From NCBI GenBank assembly GCA_048013815.1, contig CM106586.1, positions 14,322,001 to 14,386,000 on the forward strand: a DNA stretch of 64,000 nucleotides. Direction: 5' to 3'. The notes beneath the pieces were generated by a model. The model saw only the letters and a list, made by a program, of their open reading frames with translations. It did no database searches and was not told the origin of the DNA. Below are positions 34,322 to 44,726 of the stretch, piece by piece. Positions within the stretch are counted from its first letter, which is position 1. Every line of letters starts with the position of its first letter. The position numbers and the translations under genes are program-made. The DNA comes from Setoptus koraiensis (Eukaryota; Arthropoda).

Positions 34322-35194
34322 TTAATAAAAACACCATTCATATCTATTCATAGTTGATGTAGACGCGCGCGCTTGGAGCGGTATCTGTGACGGCAAAGTT
34401 GGCTGCGTCTGATTCTGATAAATATTAGGCTGATGCTGCATAGGAAAATTATTTGGAGGATGAAGATGGGAATCTTGCAATTGAGCTCGTTGTGTGTGAA
34501 TATAGTTAGGTTGCATCAATCCCATGGTGTGTGTTGCTTGGTGCCCAGGCACTAGTGGTTGATTTTGATTTAAACTATAACTTGATGGTAGTGACGTCTG
34601 CGTTGATAAAAAAGACGTATAAGAGGTCGGCTGATGTGATACTGATATGTTACTACTACTAGGTACATGACTATGAGAAGCAACTCTTTGGTAAGGCTCC
34701 GGATATGGCCTAGCCCAAACTCTACTTTCGTTACCAACATTATTTGTCCTCCGAATCGGCCCGAACGACTCATGTGCACTAAAAGAATTATTCTTGGAAT
34801 ATCCTGAATCTTGGTAACTGTTGTGACTACGATAAGAGATCTGACTCTCTCGATTATCTCTATTGTCTCTACGACCTCTGTCATTTCGAGGGCAGTCCTT
34901 GGACCAATGGCCGCTTTTGCCACAACGATAGCACTGACCCTTTCCACCCATACCGGGTTTCTGCCTAACCTTACTGTGAGAGGCCTCAACAGATATTTTT
35001 GCATTCCTAATTTCGGTTCCATGCAGAGCACTTATGGCTTGCTGAGCCTCCTGATCTGATGACATGTGAACAAATCCATAATTTTTGACTATGTCACATT
35101 CAGCGACCTTGCCATATTGCTCAAAAACACACTTGAGTTCATCGGTGGTGCAGCCATCGGGTAAATTTCCCACATATATTTTGGTGGTCTTCAT
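34322..35194 (-). CDS. lark: RBM4/Lark-like RNA-binding protein (RRM plus CCHC knuckle)
   Basis: A 290-residue protein with one RRM (residues 5-72; RNP2 KIYVGNL, RNP1-like KNYGFVHM) and one CCHC zinc knuckle (CYRCGKSGHWSKDC, about 88-101) followed by an RDN-rich stretch and a long Ser/Gln/Pro/Tyr-rich tail. RRM plus this exact knuckle is the RBM4/Lark arrangement (splicing and translation control; circadian output in flies). Typical RBM4/Lark proteins carry two RRMs; only one is present here and the frame leaves no room for another. Start MKTTKIYVGNLP has a normal spacing to the RRM. Confidence 0.88.
   Translation of the reverse strand: MKTTKIYVGNLPDGCTTDELKCVFEQYGKVAECDIVKNYGFVHMSSDQEAQQAISALHGTEIRNAKISVEASHSKVRQKPGMGGKGQCYRCGKSGHWSKDCPRNDRGRRDNRDNRESQISYRSHNSYQDSGYSKNNSFSAHESFGPIRRTNNVGNESRVWARPYPEPYQRVASHSHVPSSSNISVSHQPTSYTSFLSTQTSLPSSYSLNQNQPLVPGHQATHTMGLMQPNYIHTQRAQLQDSHLHPPNNFPMQHQPNIYQNQTQPTLPSQIPLQARASTSTMNRYEWCFY
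34324..34329 (+). terminator. Poly(A) signal of gene 33703
   Basis: AATAAA starts 4 bases after the TAA stop and overlaps the last codon of the antisense RBM4-like gene. Either the 3' UTR is extremely short or a later signal is used. Confidence 0.5.
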
Positions 35195-35627
35195 GTTAAA
35201 TTATTGCTACAATAATGACTTAGGATAGTTAGATAGGAGTACCCCATCTTCTGATTGAGGTACCGAATAGGAGGATCCTGAAATGATGATAAAAAATATC
35301 AGAGTTACTGTGTGTTTGGCGCTACATTTAAAATCAGTAAAAGCACAAAAGTTGCGTAAGTTCGCGGATGCATAGATTTGTATTTGGTTGAATGAAACTA
35401 TTTGGTCGCAATAATTGGAATGAGTGTCGTTTGTCAATTCATAATATTGTTTCCGTTTGTCTAGTATCATCACACAGATGCATTAAAGCAACTTGTTGTA
35501 ATGATTTAAAGCATGAGCCGATTATAAGTGCATAATAACTTGGTCAGTTTGTCCAGTGTAAACTAGTTTTCGGTGTGCTACAAGTTGCGAATTGAAATAG
35601 CCACCTAGTTTATTATCTTTCATGAGT
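35195..35627. other. Intergenic region RBM4-like / tRNA-Tyr
   Basis: 433 bp that should contain the RBM4-like promoter and leader and the tRNA 5' flank. Nothing else is recognised. Confidence 0.6.
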
Positions 35628-35718
35628 CCGCGAATAGCTCAGTTGGAAGAGCGGGTGACTGTAGATTTGAATACGAATAGTTATCATCAGGTCGGTGGTT
35701 CGAATCCGCCTTCGCGGA
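35628..35718 (+). tRNA. tRNA-Tyr (GTA anticodon) with 18-nt intron
   Basis: Acceptor stem CCGCGAA (35628-35634) pairs with TTCGCGG (35711-35717), and A at 35718 is the discriminator. TA precedes the D stem GCTC/GAGC. Anticodon stem GGTGA pairs with TCATC (one G-T), with loop CTGTAGA and anticodon GTA at 35661-35663. T arm is GGTGG-TTCGAAT-CCGCC. An intron of 18 nt (35665-35682) follows position 37, the canonical site for nuclear tRNA-Tyr. Internal A-box (TAGCTCAGTTGG) and B-box (GGTTCGAATCC) promoters are intact, so it should be transcribed by RNA polymerase III. A T run near 35724 could terminate it. Confidence 0.95.
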
Positions 35719-36156
35719 CATAACTTTTTTCTTTTGTTCGACTTCGATCATTATTTATTTATTTGCCTTTTTGCACAATTTCTCCGTGTTTTTTTCCTTC
35801 TTTTTGTTTTCAAAATGAAGCAATGAATCAAGCTCATTAGTGTTCGCATGGATTAATTAGAAAAAAAAATGTTTAGTAGCCAAGATAAGTGTTTTGTCAT
35901 CAAGATCCCACTTTGCACTTTGAAAGTTTTTTACGCAATCACACACACACACACAACTTACGCAGAGGAACGATTGCTCCAAATGCGGTGCACATAGAGC
36001 GAAAAAATATCGGTATACGAAATGGCAGCAGTTGCAGTCATTTGTTGTTGCAGATCAAGAGTGAACACCTTGTAACTTCACCATGGTAGACTGATTGTCT
36101 GCCAAACATCGAATGTGTAGTATGTCTCCCTTGAGCTCATGCAAATACCATAGTGA

Positions 36157-36160
<4 letters not shown>

Positions 36161-36194
<34 letters not shown>
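36161..36194. repeat. (GT)n microsatellite
   Basis: A pure GT dinucleotide run followed by imperfect GT-rich sequence; complementary to the CA-rich tract at 36325-36363. Confidence 0.95.
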
Positions 36195-36196
<2 letters not shown>

Positions 36197-36324
36197 CTCT
36201 GTGTCTGTGTGTATGTGTGTGTGTTGCCGAGTTTGTGCGTTCGTCTGAGAATCCGCCCAAATCTGTCTTCTCTTTATTATACCATTGCATTTGGCAGCTT
36301 ACTATACTTACAATACTACACCAT

Positions 36325-36363
36325 GGACACACACACGCACGCACACACAGACACACACACACA
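36325..36363. repeat. (CA)n-rich tract
   Basis: CA repeats with GC and GA interruptions, about 160 bases upstream of the CDC42 start codon. Confidence 0.9.
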
Positions 36364-36433
36364 CCAACACTAAACAAAATCTCAGCTGTATCATAATTCG
36401 GAGCAACAGCAGCAAAACTATCACAGTTGCTAG

Positions 36434-37299
<866 letters not shown>

Positions 37300-37320
37300 A
37301 AATCGGCATCTTAAGATAAT

Positions 37321-37326
37321 AAATAA
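37321..37326 (+). terminator. CDC42 poly(A) signal
   Basis: AATAAA lies 22 bases after the CDC42 stop. The mosaic of copied gene pieces begins three bases later. Confidence 0.65.
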
Positions 37327-37328
37327 AC

Positions 37329-37447
37329 CGCGGAAGTCCCTATCATAAGACTTCAAGCCATTCTCCACAAATAAGCATTCATCTTATGACCAAGAACTTA
37401 TTGGTTCGCATGTAAAAACTCGGAGGGGTCGAGACGCCTTTTTTCTA
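37329..37447. pseudogene. Mosaic block A: degenerate copy of MIER SANT region
   Basis: Aligns by eye over about 119 bases with 38520-38638 of the MIER-type gene, in the same orientation (roughly 85% identical by a hand count). Conserved runs include CATAAGACTTCA, TAAGCATTCATCTT and GGAGGGGTCGAGACG. It is outside any open reading frame and carries small length changes, so it is a dead copy. Confidence 0.85.
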
Positions 37448-37462
37448 ACTTGTTACAGTCTA

Positions 37463-37648
37463 CGATTGTCTGCTTTACAGGATTTCAAGTAGGTGCTACC
37501 AAGATGTGTTCTTCGATTTCTGAGTTTCTTCCCAATCCCTCTAACGGGCTTTTGAATGTCAGTGTCTTAACTAACACAGAAATCGCGCCAACTACTATCT
37601 CTTGTTTGTACAATTTCAGCGCTATTGGCTTCTTTCTCATGTGTCAAG
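37463..37648. pseudogene. Mosaic block B: degenerate copy of SMO tail region
   Basis: Aligns with 31332-31519 (SMO codons about 583-645) with about 10% differences by hand count and a small deletion. Shared runs include CGATTGTCTGCTTTACAGGA, TTCTTCGATTTCTGAGTTTC and CGCGCCAACTACTATCTC. Orientation matches the source. Confidence 0.9.
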
Positions 37649-37649
37649 C

Positions 37650-37689
37650 TGCAAGCTTATTAAAGAGTTCAACTATAATGTTGTCACGA
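37650..37689. pseudogene. Mosaic block C: copy of SMO TM6 region
   Basis: About 40 bases match 31896-31935 (TGCAAGCTTATTAAAGAG and ATAATGTTGT). Relative to the source, about 375 bp between blocks B and C are missing, so B and C look like one copied SMO segment with an internal deletion. Confidence 0.85.
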
Positions 37690-37990
37690 GTGAGCTTCAT
37701 CCAATGGACTTGCAACTAGTTTGAAAAAATCCGTTAGAGGCGCTCGCGACGCTTTGGAATTGTTTGGTCAATCATAGAGTCTCGCGTGAAACGAATGGGC
37801 CAAAATATATGCTCGCCACCACACCTGAAATTTTCTCATAATGGACACAAGCGGCATAAAGACAGCTTTCAAAGAGCTAATGTTATCCATTGAATCTAAT
37901 CCGACAGAAGAAGAAGTAGAAGGGCTATTGAAAATACTAGAATGTCAGATAGAATCCTCCAGATAGACCACGTTTCTCCTGCTTTAAAAC
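37688..37990 (+). pseudogene. Mosaic block D: copy of upstream region and 5' end of the gene at 33703
   Basis: Matches 33552-33857 almost base for base up to about codon 40 of the source gene, including about 150 bp upstream of its ATG. Only a 2-base insertion and scattered substitutions are seen before 37950; after that a short deletion and changes accumulate. The copied ATG at 37841 opens a 41-codon frame ending at TAG 37964-37966. With its upstream region retained it might still be transcribed, but the protein would be a fragment. Confidence 0.92.
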
Positions 37991-38150
37991 TTTGAGTCTA
38001 CTCTTTCTCTTTCTCTCTCTTTCTTTTCTAAAAATCGCTACTTGGCCATAACAACCCAAAGATAATAAATCTATTTTTTTTAATGTTTAATACCTTCACC
38101 GCCTACTCATAGGTGATGGTTGCCTTGTTACCATGTACAAATATAACTTA

Positions 38151-39935
38151 TCAGATTGTGGGATTCGTTGTTATACTCGACACAATATTACCAGAATTGT
38201 CATTGTTTTGTTGAAAGATTGGAAAATTGTGTGAGGACATCATAGCGCCAGTTCGATGAGCCACTGGACTGGCGTCAGTTTGTGTCAACTGTGAATCACA
38301 TATGTCCATAGATGACACCTGAGGTGATGCCAGAATGGCTTCGTTTTCTTCGATGAATTTGTCCATATAGTCGGTTGTGCCTGGATGTGCGAAACATCTC
38401 TTCCTATCCATCTTGTATTGATTGATATAAATGTCATGCCTTTCTGACTTCTTCCAGATATAATAGAATGCGACCAATTCGCCATGAGACCTCGTTTGAA
38501 CTTTATTCAGATTGATGGAGCGGAAGTCCTTACCATAAGACTTCAGGCCACTCTCAAACCCTAAGCATTCATCTTGTGACCAAGAACTCATTGGTTCGTA
38601 TGTATAGTACTTGGAGGGGTCGAGACGTCTTCTTCTAAGTGCTTCTTCAACATTGTGGTTACACTGGAGTAGAAGATAGAGTAATTGCTCTTCGTCCAGA
38701 ATATAATCCTGTTTGCTGGCGCCAACATCTTTGGGCTTACTGCCCGAGTCCTGGTTCGATCCTATTGTTGCTTCGATCTGGCTAGGATATGTTGGTGGTA
38801 TTTGTGTTTCATTCGTTACCTTGGGTGACAAGTGATGGGAGTTAAAGAAATCGTCATTTGCTATGGAGTCTTTCTGGACATTCACTTGCTGCTGTTGTAG
38901 GAGAAACAAATCATGCTGATTTGCCCTTTGCTGCTTCCGACTTTGTTCCATATATAGGTCATCAACCTGGATAGATTGCCCACCAGAACCACTGTTGGAC
39001 ATTGTCGGGACTTCCTTAGGACAATAATCTTGCTGGTGACATCTTAGAAAATCATCAGATATGGTTGGCATGGTTGTTAAAATCTTCGAACACTTTTTTG
39101 ATAAAGCTGCAGCCTTGATTAGAAAGTCTTGTACCTGCTCCACAGTCATGTCTTTACAGCACCACATTAATCGATCCTCATTTTCGTAGGCGGGTGCGTC
39201 ATCATAGTGAGATAAACCATCAGGTATCGTAGCTTGATGTTGAGGTCCTACTTGTATAGATTTACGCCAATCATGTGATATATCTGCATCCTCATCAGAA
39301 TAGGAGTAGTCTTCATCATCATCAGAATCATCTAATTCATAGGCTAAGAGCGGGTTGAGAGAATCTTCGTGCAGTCTCATGGGAGAGGGATTAATTGTTG
39401 AAGAAGGCTTCTCTGTCTCATAAATGCATGTATTAGCAGTTGTTGTTTGCGTATTTTCGTCGGATCTATAAGCTAAGCATGAATCGTGTGGCAGTAGACT
39501 GCTTTGAGGTAGTTCATTTTGATAATTTTGTTTACAGGTAGACTCTATACCAATATTCTCAGTTATCAAGTCCTGCGTTGTTCTAGTCGGATCGTATGGG
39601 TTATGAGTCGAATTTTGAACAAAATCTGAATTAAAATGATTCTGCTCATTGTTACTTGATGTCCCTTGTTGTTGCAGTTCGCTAGTCGAGCTCTCTAAAG
39701 CTTCGGCTGCATTCAAACTATTATAGTATGCCAATAATTCATCTAGTGGCATTTCTGCATCTTTTCTTAAATCGTCTACTTCATCATCGGCACTAATTCC
39801 TTCGAGGGCCTCTTCTTCGTCTAATGTTCTTTCATCATCTATGTCGTCAATGAGAGCCTCAACTGAAGGATTGTATTCTTGATCATCTTGATCAGATCCA
39901 TTAGCATCTATATGTTTGGCATTAGGTGTGGCCAT
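38151..39935 (-). CDS. MIER1: MIER-family corepressor (ELM2-SANT)
   Basis: A 594-residue nuclear corepressor that recruits class I HDACs via its ELM2-SANT module. The N-terminus is acidic (DDIDDERTLDEEEALEG, and a second run near 205). ELM2 starts near residue 226 (IQVGPQHQA), with YENEDRLMWCCKDMTVEQVQDFLIKAA. The remainder of ELM2 (LLYLLLQCNHNVEEALRRRRL) comes only near 418-437, after an insert of about 125 Gln/Asn/Ser-rich residues. The SANT domain (about 450-502) has WSQDECLGFESGLKSYGKDF and FYYIWKKSERHD. This order and wording are MIER1/2/3 rather than MTA or RCOR; the choice among MIER paralogues is not resolved. It is single-exon. Confidence 0.92.
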   Translation of the reverse strand: MATPNAKHIDANGSDQDDQEYNPSVEALIDDIDDERTLDEEEALEGISADDEVDDLRKDAEMPLDELLAYYNSLNAAEALESSTSELQQQGTSSNNEQNHFNSDFVQNSTHNPYDPTRTTQDLITENIGIESTCKQNYQNELPQSSLLPHDSCLAYRSDENTQTTTANTCIYETEKPSSTINPSPMRLHEDSLNPLLAYELDDSDDDEDYSYSDEDADISHDWRKSIQVGPQHQATIPDGLSHYDDAPAYENEDRLMWCCKDMTVEQVQDFLIKAAALSKKCSKILTTMPTISDDFLRCHQQDYCPKEVPTMSNSGSGGQSIQVDDLYMEQSRKQQRANQHDLFLLQQQQVNVQKDSIANDDFFNSHHLSPKVTNETQIPPTYPSQIEATIGSNQDSGSKPKDVGASKQDYILDEEQLLYLLLQCNHNVEEALRRRRLDPSKYYTYEPMSSWSQDECLGFESGLKSYGKDFRSINLNKVQTRSHGELVAFYYIWKKSERHDIYINQYKMDRKRCFAHPGTTDYMDKFIEENEAILASPQVSSMDICDSQLTQTDASPVAHRTGAMMSSHNFPIFQQNNDNSGNIVSSITTNPTI

Positions 39936-40705
39936 AGTACATGTAATAATGTTTTTAAGTATTCAATTATTTGATTTAGGAGGCCCGTCCGAAATTATGA
40001 AGAAGATTACGAATATTTTTTTTTTGATAAAAATAAGATCAATATGGATAATACCTTTAACGAATGTAATAGTAGTGATAATAATAATAGTATTAGTAAT
40101 GAGTGTAATGAGTCCAGTAATATACGGCTATCCTTGGTTTTATTTTACTGCTAACTCTTGTAACAATACAACATGGGCAAAATAATTTACAGTGATAGCC
40201 AATGATCTAACCAACAATTTTGGCTGGTTTAGGGCGATATAAATAGTAAATATTGAATAAATGGCAAAATAAAATACGTGTTTGTGTTGTCATACGTAAC
40301 GTATAAAAACCCCGCGAAGAACGTGCCACACCGATGGGACGATGGTGTCTAACACCATCGCATATTATAGTCATGCTTCTTGTCGCTCTAATCCTTTAAG
40401 CATAACGGGACAGCACAAATCTTCATGCACAATATTTTGATTATCGTTGGTAAGCTCTCTTTGTAACCGGGATTTATCTGGACAACCAATGTTTGAAAAT
40501 GATGATTTGATTTCACGTGGAGAAGACGTGGCAAAGATATAGATTGGTAGAAAATGAAAGTGCATGTGTTAAGGGAATCCTCTTATGAAAAACAGGGAAA
40601 AAAATAATCTGTCTTCAATCTCAAATCTTGCATAGCTAGCATCAAAGATTTATTGTTATTTATTTCTTAGTTAACTTGGATAGCATCTAGGCAAATGATA
40701 TACAA
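39936..40705. other. Intergenic region MIER / SANS
   Basis: 770 bp of AT-rich DNA. It contains a strong 9-bp hairpin (40340-40360). On the minus strand an AATAAA (40649-40654) lies about 50 bases after the SANS stop and is its probable poly(A) signal. A 64-residue minus ORF (40371-40565) has no recognisable features and is not called. Confidence 0.6.
40340..40360. promoter_or_regulatory. Perfect 9-bp inverted repeat with 3-base loop
   Basis: CGATGGTGT (40340-40348) and ACACCATCG (40352-40360) are exact reverse complements separated by CTA. It could form a stable hairpin in DNA or RNA. It sits between the MIER promoter and the SANS 3' end. Role unknown. Confidence 0.6.
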
Positions 40706-42965
40706 CTAGAGAGGAGTATCAATCATGATGTGAGGATCATGCAATTGTATACTCCTATCATGAATGGCTTTGAGCAACTTTCTTCGAGGTCCCAAAAGAA
40801 TTTGCAGCGATTTCAAGTCATCTTCCGTCAGCAACATCAAGGCCTCCAAATCAATCTTTTCCTTGTGAAAAACTTCACTCAAGTCGGTCAGTCCATTTGT
40901 CATCAAGAACAGATCGATGGCATCTTGCTCTGACTCGTCACAATTTCTTTGGTATTCCACATTGAGTATAGGACTTGATGTTTCCAAGTCTTTCTCTTGG
41001 TATTCTAATTTTTTCCTCAATAATAGGTAACTTTTATCTAAGAACATTGTATCATTTTGATGAGTTTCAAATATCGACGATGATCCATTTGTTTGTACGC
41101 TAATAGACTCAAATGTATTGTCAGATGACATGGATGATGATGACGAAGATGAGGACTTAGTGTTGGATGATGAGGAAGTTGTTGAGACCGTATTCCTTTG
41201 GGCCAAGCTCCCCGCCGACCCGATACTGTCGTCTAGTGTACTGAAGTTCCTAGTTTGTTTCTCCGCTGATATTAATATCGGAAGAGTTTTCTTATCGTCC
41301 AATTCATCTTTTTTCTGCCTTAACCTTGATCTGGTGCTTTCTATATGGCCTCCTAATTTGTTAGAGTTTTGGACACTTTTTGATTGTATGTAATCACCTG
41401 GATATCGATTCTGGATTGACTGTTGTACTTTCGTCTTATTCTGCAACTTACTATCGTTGCACCTGTCTTCACCCTCGACAGGATTAATGATGTATTCACC
41501 GTAGTTATGAACTTGTTGTACCTTTTCCTCGATGATATATGATGTAAGATGTGGCACGCTTGTGGCTCGGGAAATGCTCTTTTCATTTTTAACCACCGAC
41601 TTTAATCTGATCGCAGGTATAGTATGTTCTTGTTTCTCTTCATTTTCGTTCGATATCGGTGTTGATGGCTGAGGATCGACTTTCTGGTTACTCTGATTGT
41701 CATCACTCTGGATTTGATTTTCTCCTGTATAAGTACCTTCGTCGTATCTCTTTGGTGATAATTGTTGAAACATCGAGGCAATTGACTGTCGCTTGGTATT
41801 CACATTCAAAGATTGGGTATCATATCTAGGTGTAGATGAAATTTTTTCATTGTTTCTAAATTCATTTTGTGACCGCAATTGACGATTTTCTTCAGAGCCT
41901 TGACATTGCATCGCTTTCATGTCATCTTCAAATGATATAGATTTTTGATTGTCCGGTGAAGATATTGATTGCATCAGTTTCTTCAGATGCACCTTACGCG
42001 AAACACCACCAATGCTTCTTATCTTGCTAGTAATTGTTGATTCACTACAAATAGATGAGTTTGTTGTTGCATGATCTGATATGTTTTTTTTATCATTGAC
42101 TATATCGGAGAACTTCATCGTGTTACTATTGCAATCTCGTGATGCTAAAGAGGTACTGTTATAACGCTTAGATCCCTTTGATTTACTATCTACTTGATCA
42201 TGTAAACTCTTGGCGCTTTTCAAATACAAGTTATCGCCGAATTGATCACTGAATTGATACAGATCTCTCGTGCTGCTTTTGATCGAGGTACCTACCAAGT
42301 TGATATCACTAGTCGAACGAGCAGAGAATAATTTCATTCTATGTGTATTTATATGTCTCTCCTCTTTTTCTGCTTGTTTAATCGATTTCAGTTGAAGTTT
42401 CCTAAATAACTTAATCCTTTTCTCTGCAGCAACCATTGCCTTCTCTTTGTATCTCTGCACTGCCTTTGTGTTCCAAGCGCTTTGTTTGGCCATCGTATCA
42501 TCCAGATAATCTAGAATCTATTGGTTTGTGAATTAGATGAGAGATGCAATACGATAAACTTATTCAACAGAAGAATGTAGTTTTTTAGCTACAGTAATTA
42601 TGATACTCCACCAAAAGTACACTAACCTCTTTCTTTTTGTTGATCGCCGCGATATCTTTGGGGGTTCTTAAATCATTGTCTAGGCACCACATGTTAACAC
42701 CAAAATTGACTAAGAAGGATACGCAATTTAAATGTCCTTTGCTGGCTGCGAGATGCAATGCCGATGATCCCAATAATGTTGTCTTTTCTGGATCTCCTCC
42801 TCTTCCAACGAGGATTCTTAAGGCATCTAGATGACCACGAGATGCTGCCATTAGTGTTGGGGTCAAGCCGTCGTCGTCGCTCTGGTTGGCATCCCTTTTT
42901 GAGGCATCATATAGGATCTCCAGAAAGCCGTCGCGCACTGCTCTGTGATAGCGATCTTGATTCAT
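40706..42965 (-). CDS. USH1G: SANS/USH1G-like scaffold (ankyrin repeats, SAM, PDZ ligand), two exons
   Basis: Scaffold of the Usher-type complex linking cadherin, harmonin and myosin VIIa in microvilli or stereocilia. Exon 1 is 42627-42965 and exon 2 is 40706-42517; the 109-bp intron is phase 0 and the join restores KKKEVILDYL-like spacing (ends KKKE, then ILDYLDDTMAKQSAWN). The protein has 716 residues, against about 460 in human. Ankyrin repeats lie at about 1-130 (DGLTPTLMAASRGHLDALRILVGRGGDPEK and following). A basic central helix (about 125-165) is followed by a long Ser/Gln/Lys-rich region, then a SAM domain (about 645-710; EKIDLEALMLLTEDDLKSL, LGPRRKLLKAI). It ends DTPL, a class I PDZ-binding motif like the DTEL of human SANS. 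ANKS4B is a close alternative. Confidence 0.94.
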
Positions 42966-44669
42966 ATTTGTTTAAATTTTTGATAGCAATATTATATTTG
43001 AATCATACTGATATGGCCAATTGGTTGGTTTTTTGCTGAAGCACATGATACCACTAAAATTGTTTCACCTTTCTGCCTACCGATGGGACATTAGCACATA
43101 GTCAGTGTTAGTTTTTTCTTTTGTGATGCAATTTTCAATTCTATCTTTGTCGGTTGAAATGATGGATTCTATCTCTTATGGAGCTTCTAAGATCTTATAT
43201 GTGGTTTGGAGGTATTCAAACATGATGCAGATAATTATGTTCATAATGGGCACTTGAATATTCAGGATGGTATGAAGTAGTGGTAGTAACTGTTTTAGTT
43301 TCCTTCGCGATTTGACTTCTGTCAGCATTCATATTATATGTAGTTTATTTGCAATACATATTGGTAGTCGAAGTAGTGAATCAAAATACGAGTGAATATA
43401 TTACACAGTCTTTGTGTAATGAGTTGCTGACATCTAATGTAAATGATGATCTATCATAAATTAATATGCAGAAACTCTTTTTCTAGAGCCGGCCCATCAA
43501 AACTTGCTGCCAGTTTTTCAGTTGACTAGTACTTATACTGGGCTGATTGTTCGCTCGGTTATTCTCTTTCATACGTTCAACAAAAAAAGTTCTGTTAGAG
43601 GGTAGTATAAAAATGTTACCTCTTGCAGCGAAAGATCGGTGTCCCCCTATGGTTATGTTCTTTTTCAACTATTTTTAATGAATGCTACTTTCTCTAATAA
43701 TACAATTATCTGCCCAGTGAGCTATTCATAGAATTGTGTTGATGGTATGGATGACGATATAATAATACTGCTTGCGACTAGATAGTGTCGTATACTATGA
43801 ACACTTATGCCCTTGGCTAAGTACACGCCGCAACAGTTTGTTGTTTGCTTTTTTTTTATAAATTAAAGTGTAACTAAATTAAGACCATGGCTGAATCATT
43901 GATCTTGCATTGAGTGCTACGAATGTGTGTTTGGTAATTGATGAGGTGGACTGGTTTTAATTGCAGTCCAACTACCCGTTAGTTCAATAATTGCCTATTT
44001 TCTTTCGATGTATGTAGCATCGATTCTTGTCGACGTTGTTGGTGCTGTTGTAAGGAGATAATACTGCAAGAATCAGAACTTTAACTTGCACTTTTTACAG
44101 CGATGATGGCCAGTTGATTTAGACAACAACTGAAAACTAGATTAGTGTTCGTTCTCTGTAAATGATGAATAAAGCTACATAATCAATGGAATAATTTAGC
44201 ATGCTACAACGGTATCATCCTATGGTATTGTTTGAACGATGTATCTCGCTAGATAGGACAGAGTGAGTTTGACATTCGTATCGGTTGTATGTGTATGTTT
44301 ATGTGTTTTTGGATAATAATCCTATTGTTGTTGCTATTATTTATTCGCTTTGATGTTACCATTACTGATACTGATGCTGCAACTAATACTGTGTATTGAT
44401 TTGATAATAATAGAATACAATGCAGCCATTTAAAAGTTTATTCTTCCATTGTAGGAAAAAGGAGAGTTTACTAGAATTCTTATCTTCTGCAGCTGCACAC
44501 TGTTGTAATGCAACTAAACGCCACTAACACCTCACAGTTGGACGGTTGTTATATTAGGTTAGAGTGGTCCATCATCGTCACAGAAGAAGTTGCTTGCAAC
44601 GACACGGAATGGATGAATGATTAAACGAATCATGGCAGTTGGTTGTCGGGTAGCTTTCCGAAAAACTGG

Positions 44670-44672
<3 letters not shown>

Positions 44673-44724
<52 letters not shown>
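44673..44724. repeat. (GA)n microsatellite
   Basis: A pure GA/AG dinucleotide run of about 52 bases, the longest perfect one in the window. Confidence 0.95.

Positions 44725-44726
<2 letters not shown>

Noticed and set aside
37450..37719. An 89-residue ORF downstream of CDC42
   Set aside because: It is the antisense of copied Smoothened sequence in the mosaic, not an independent gene.
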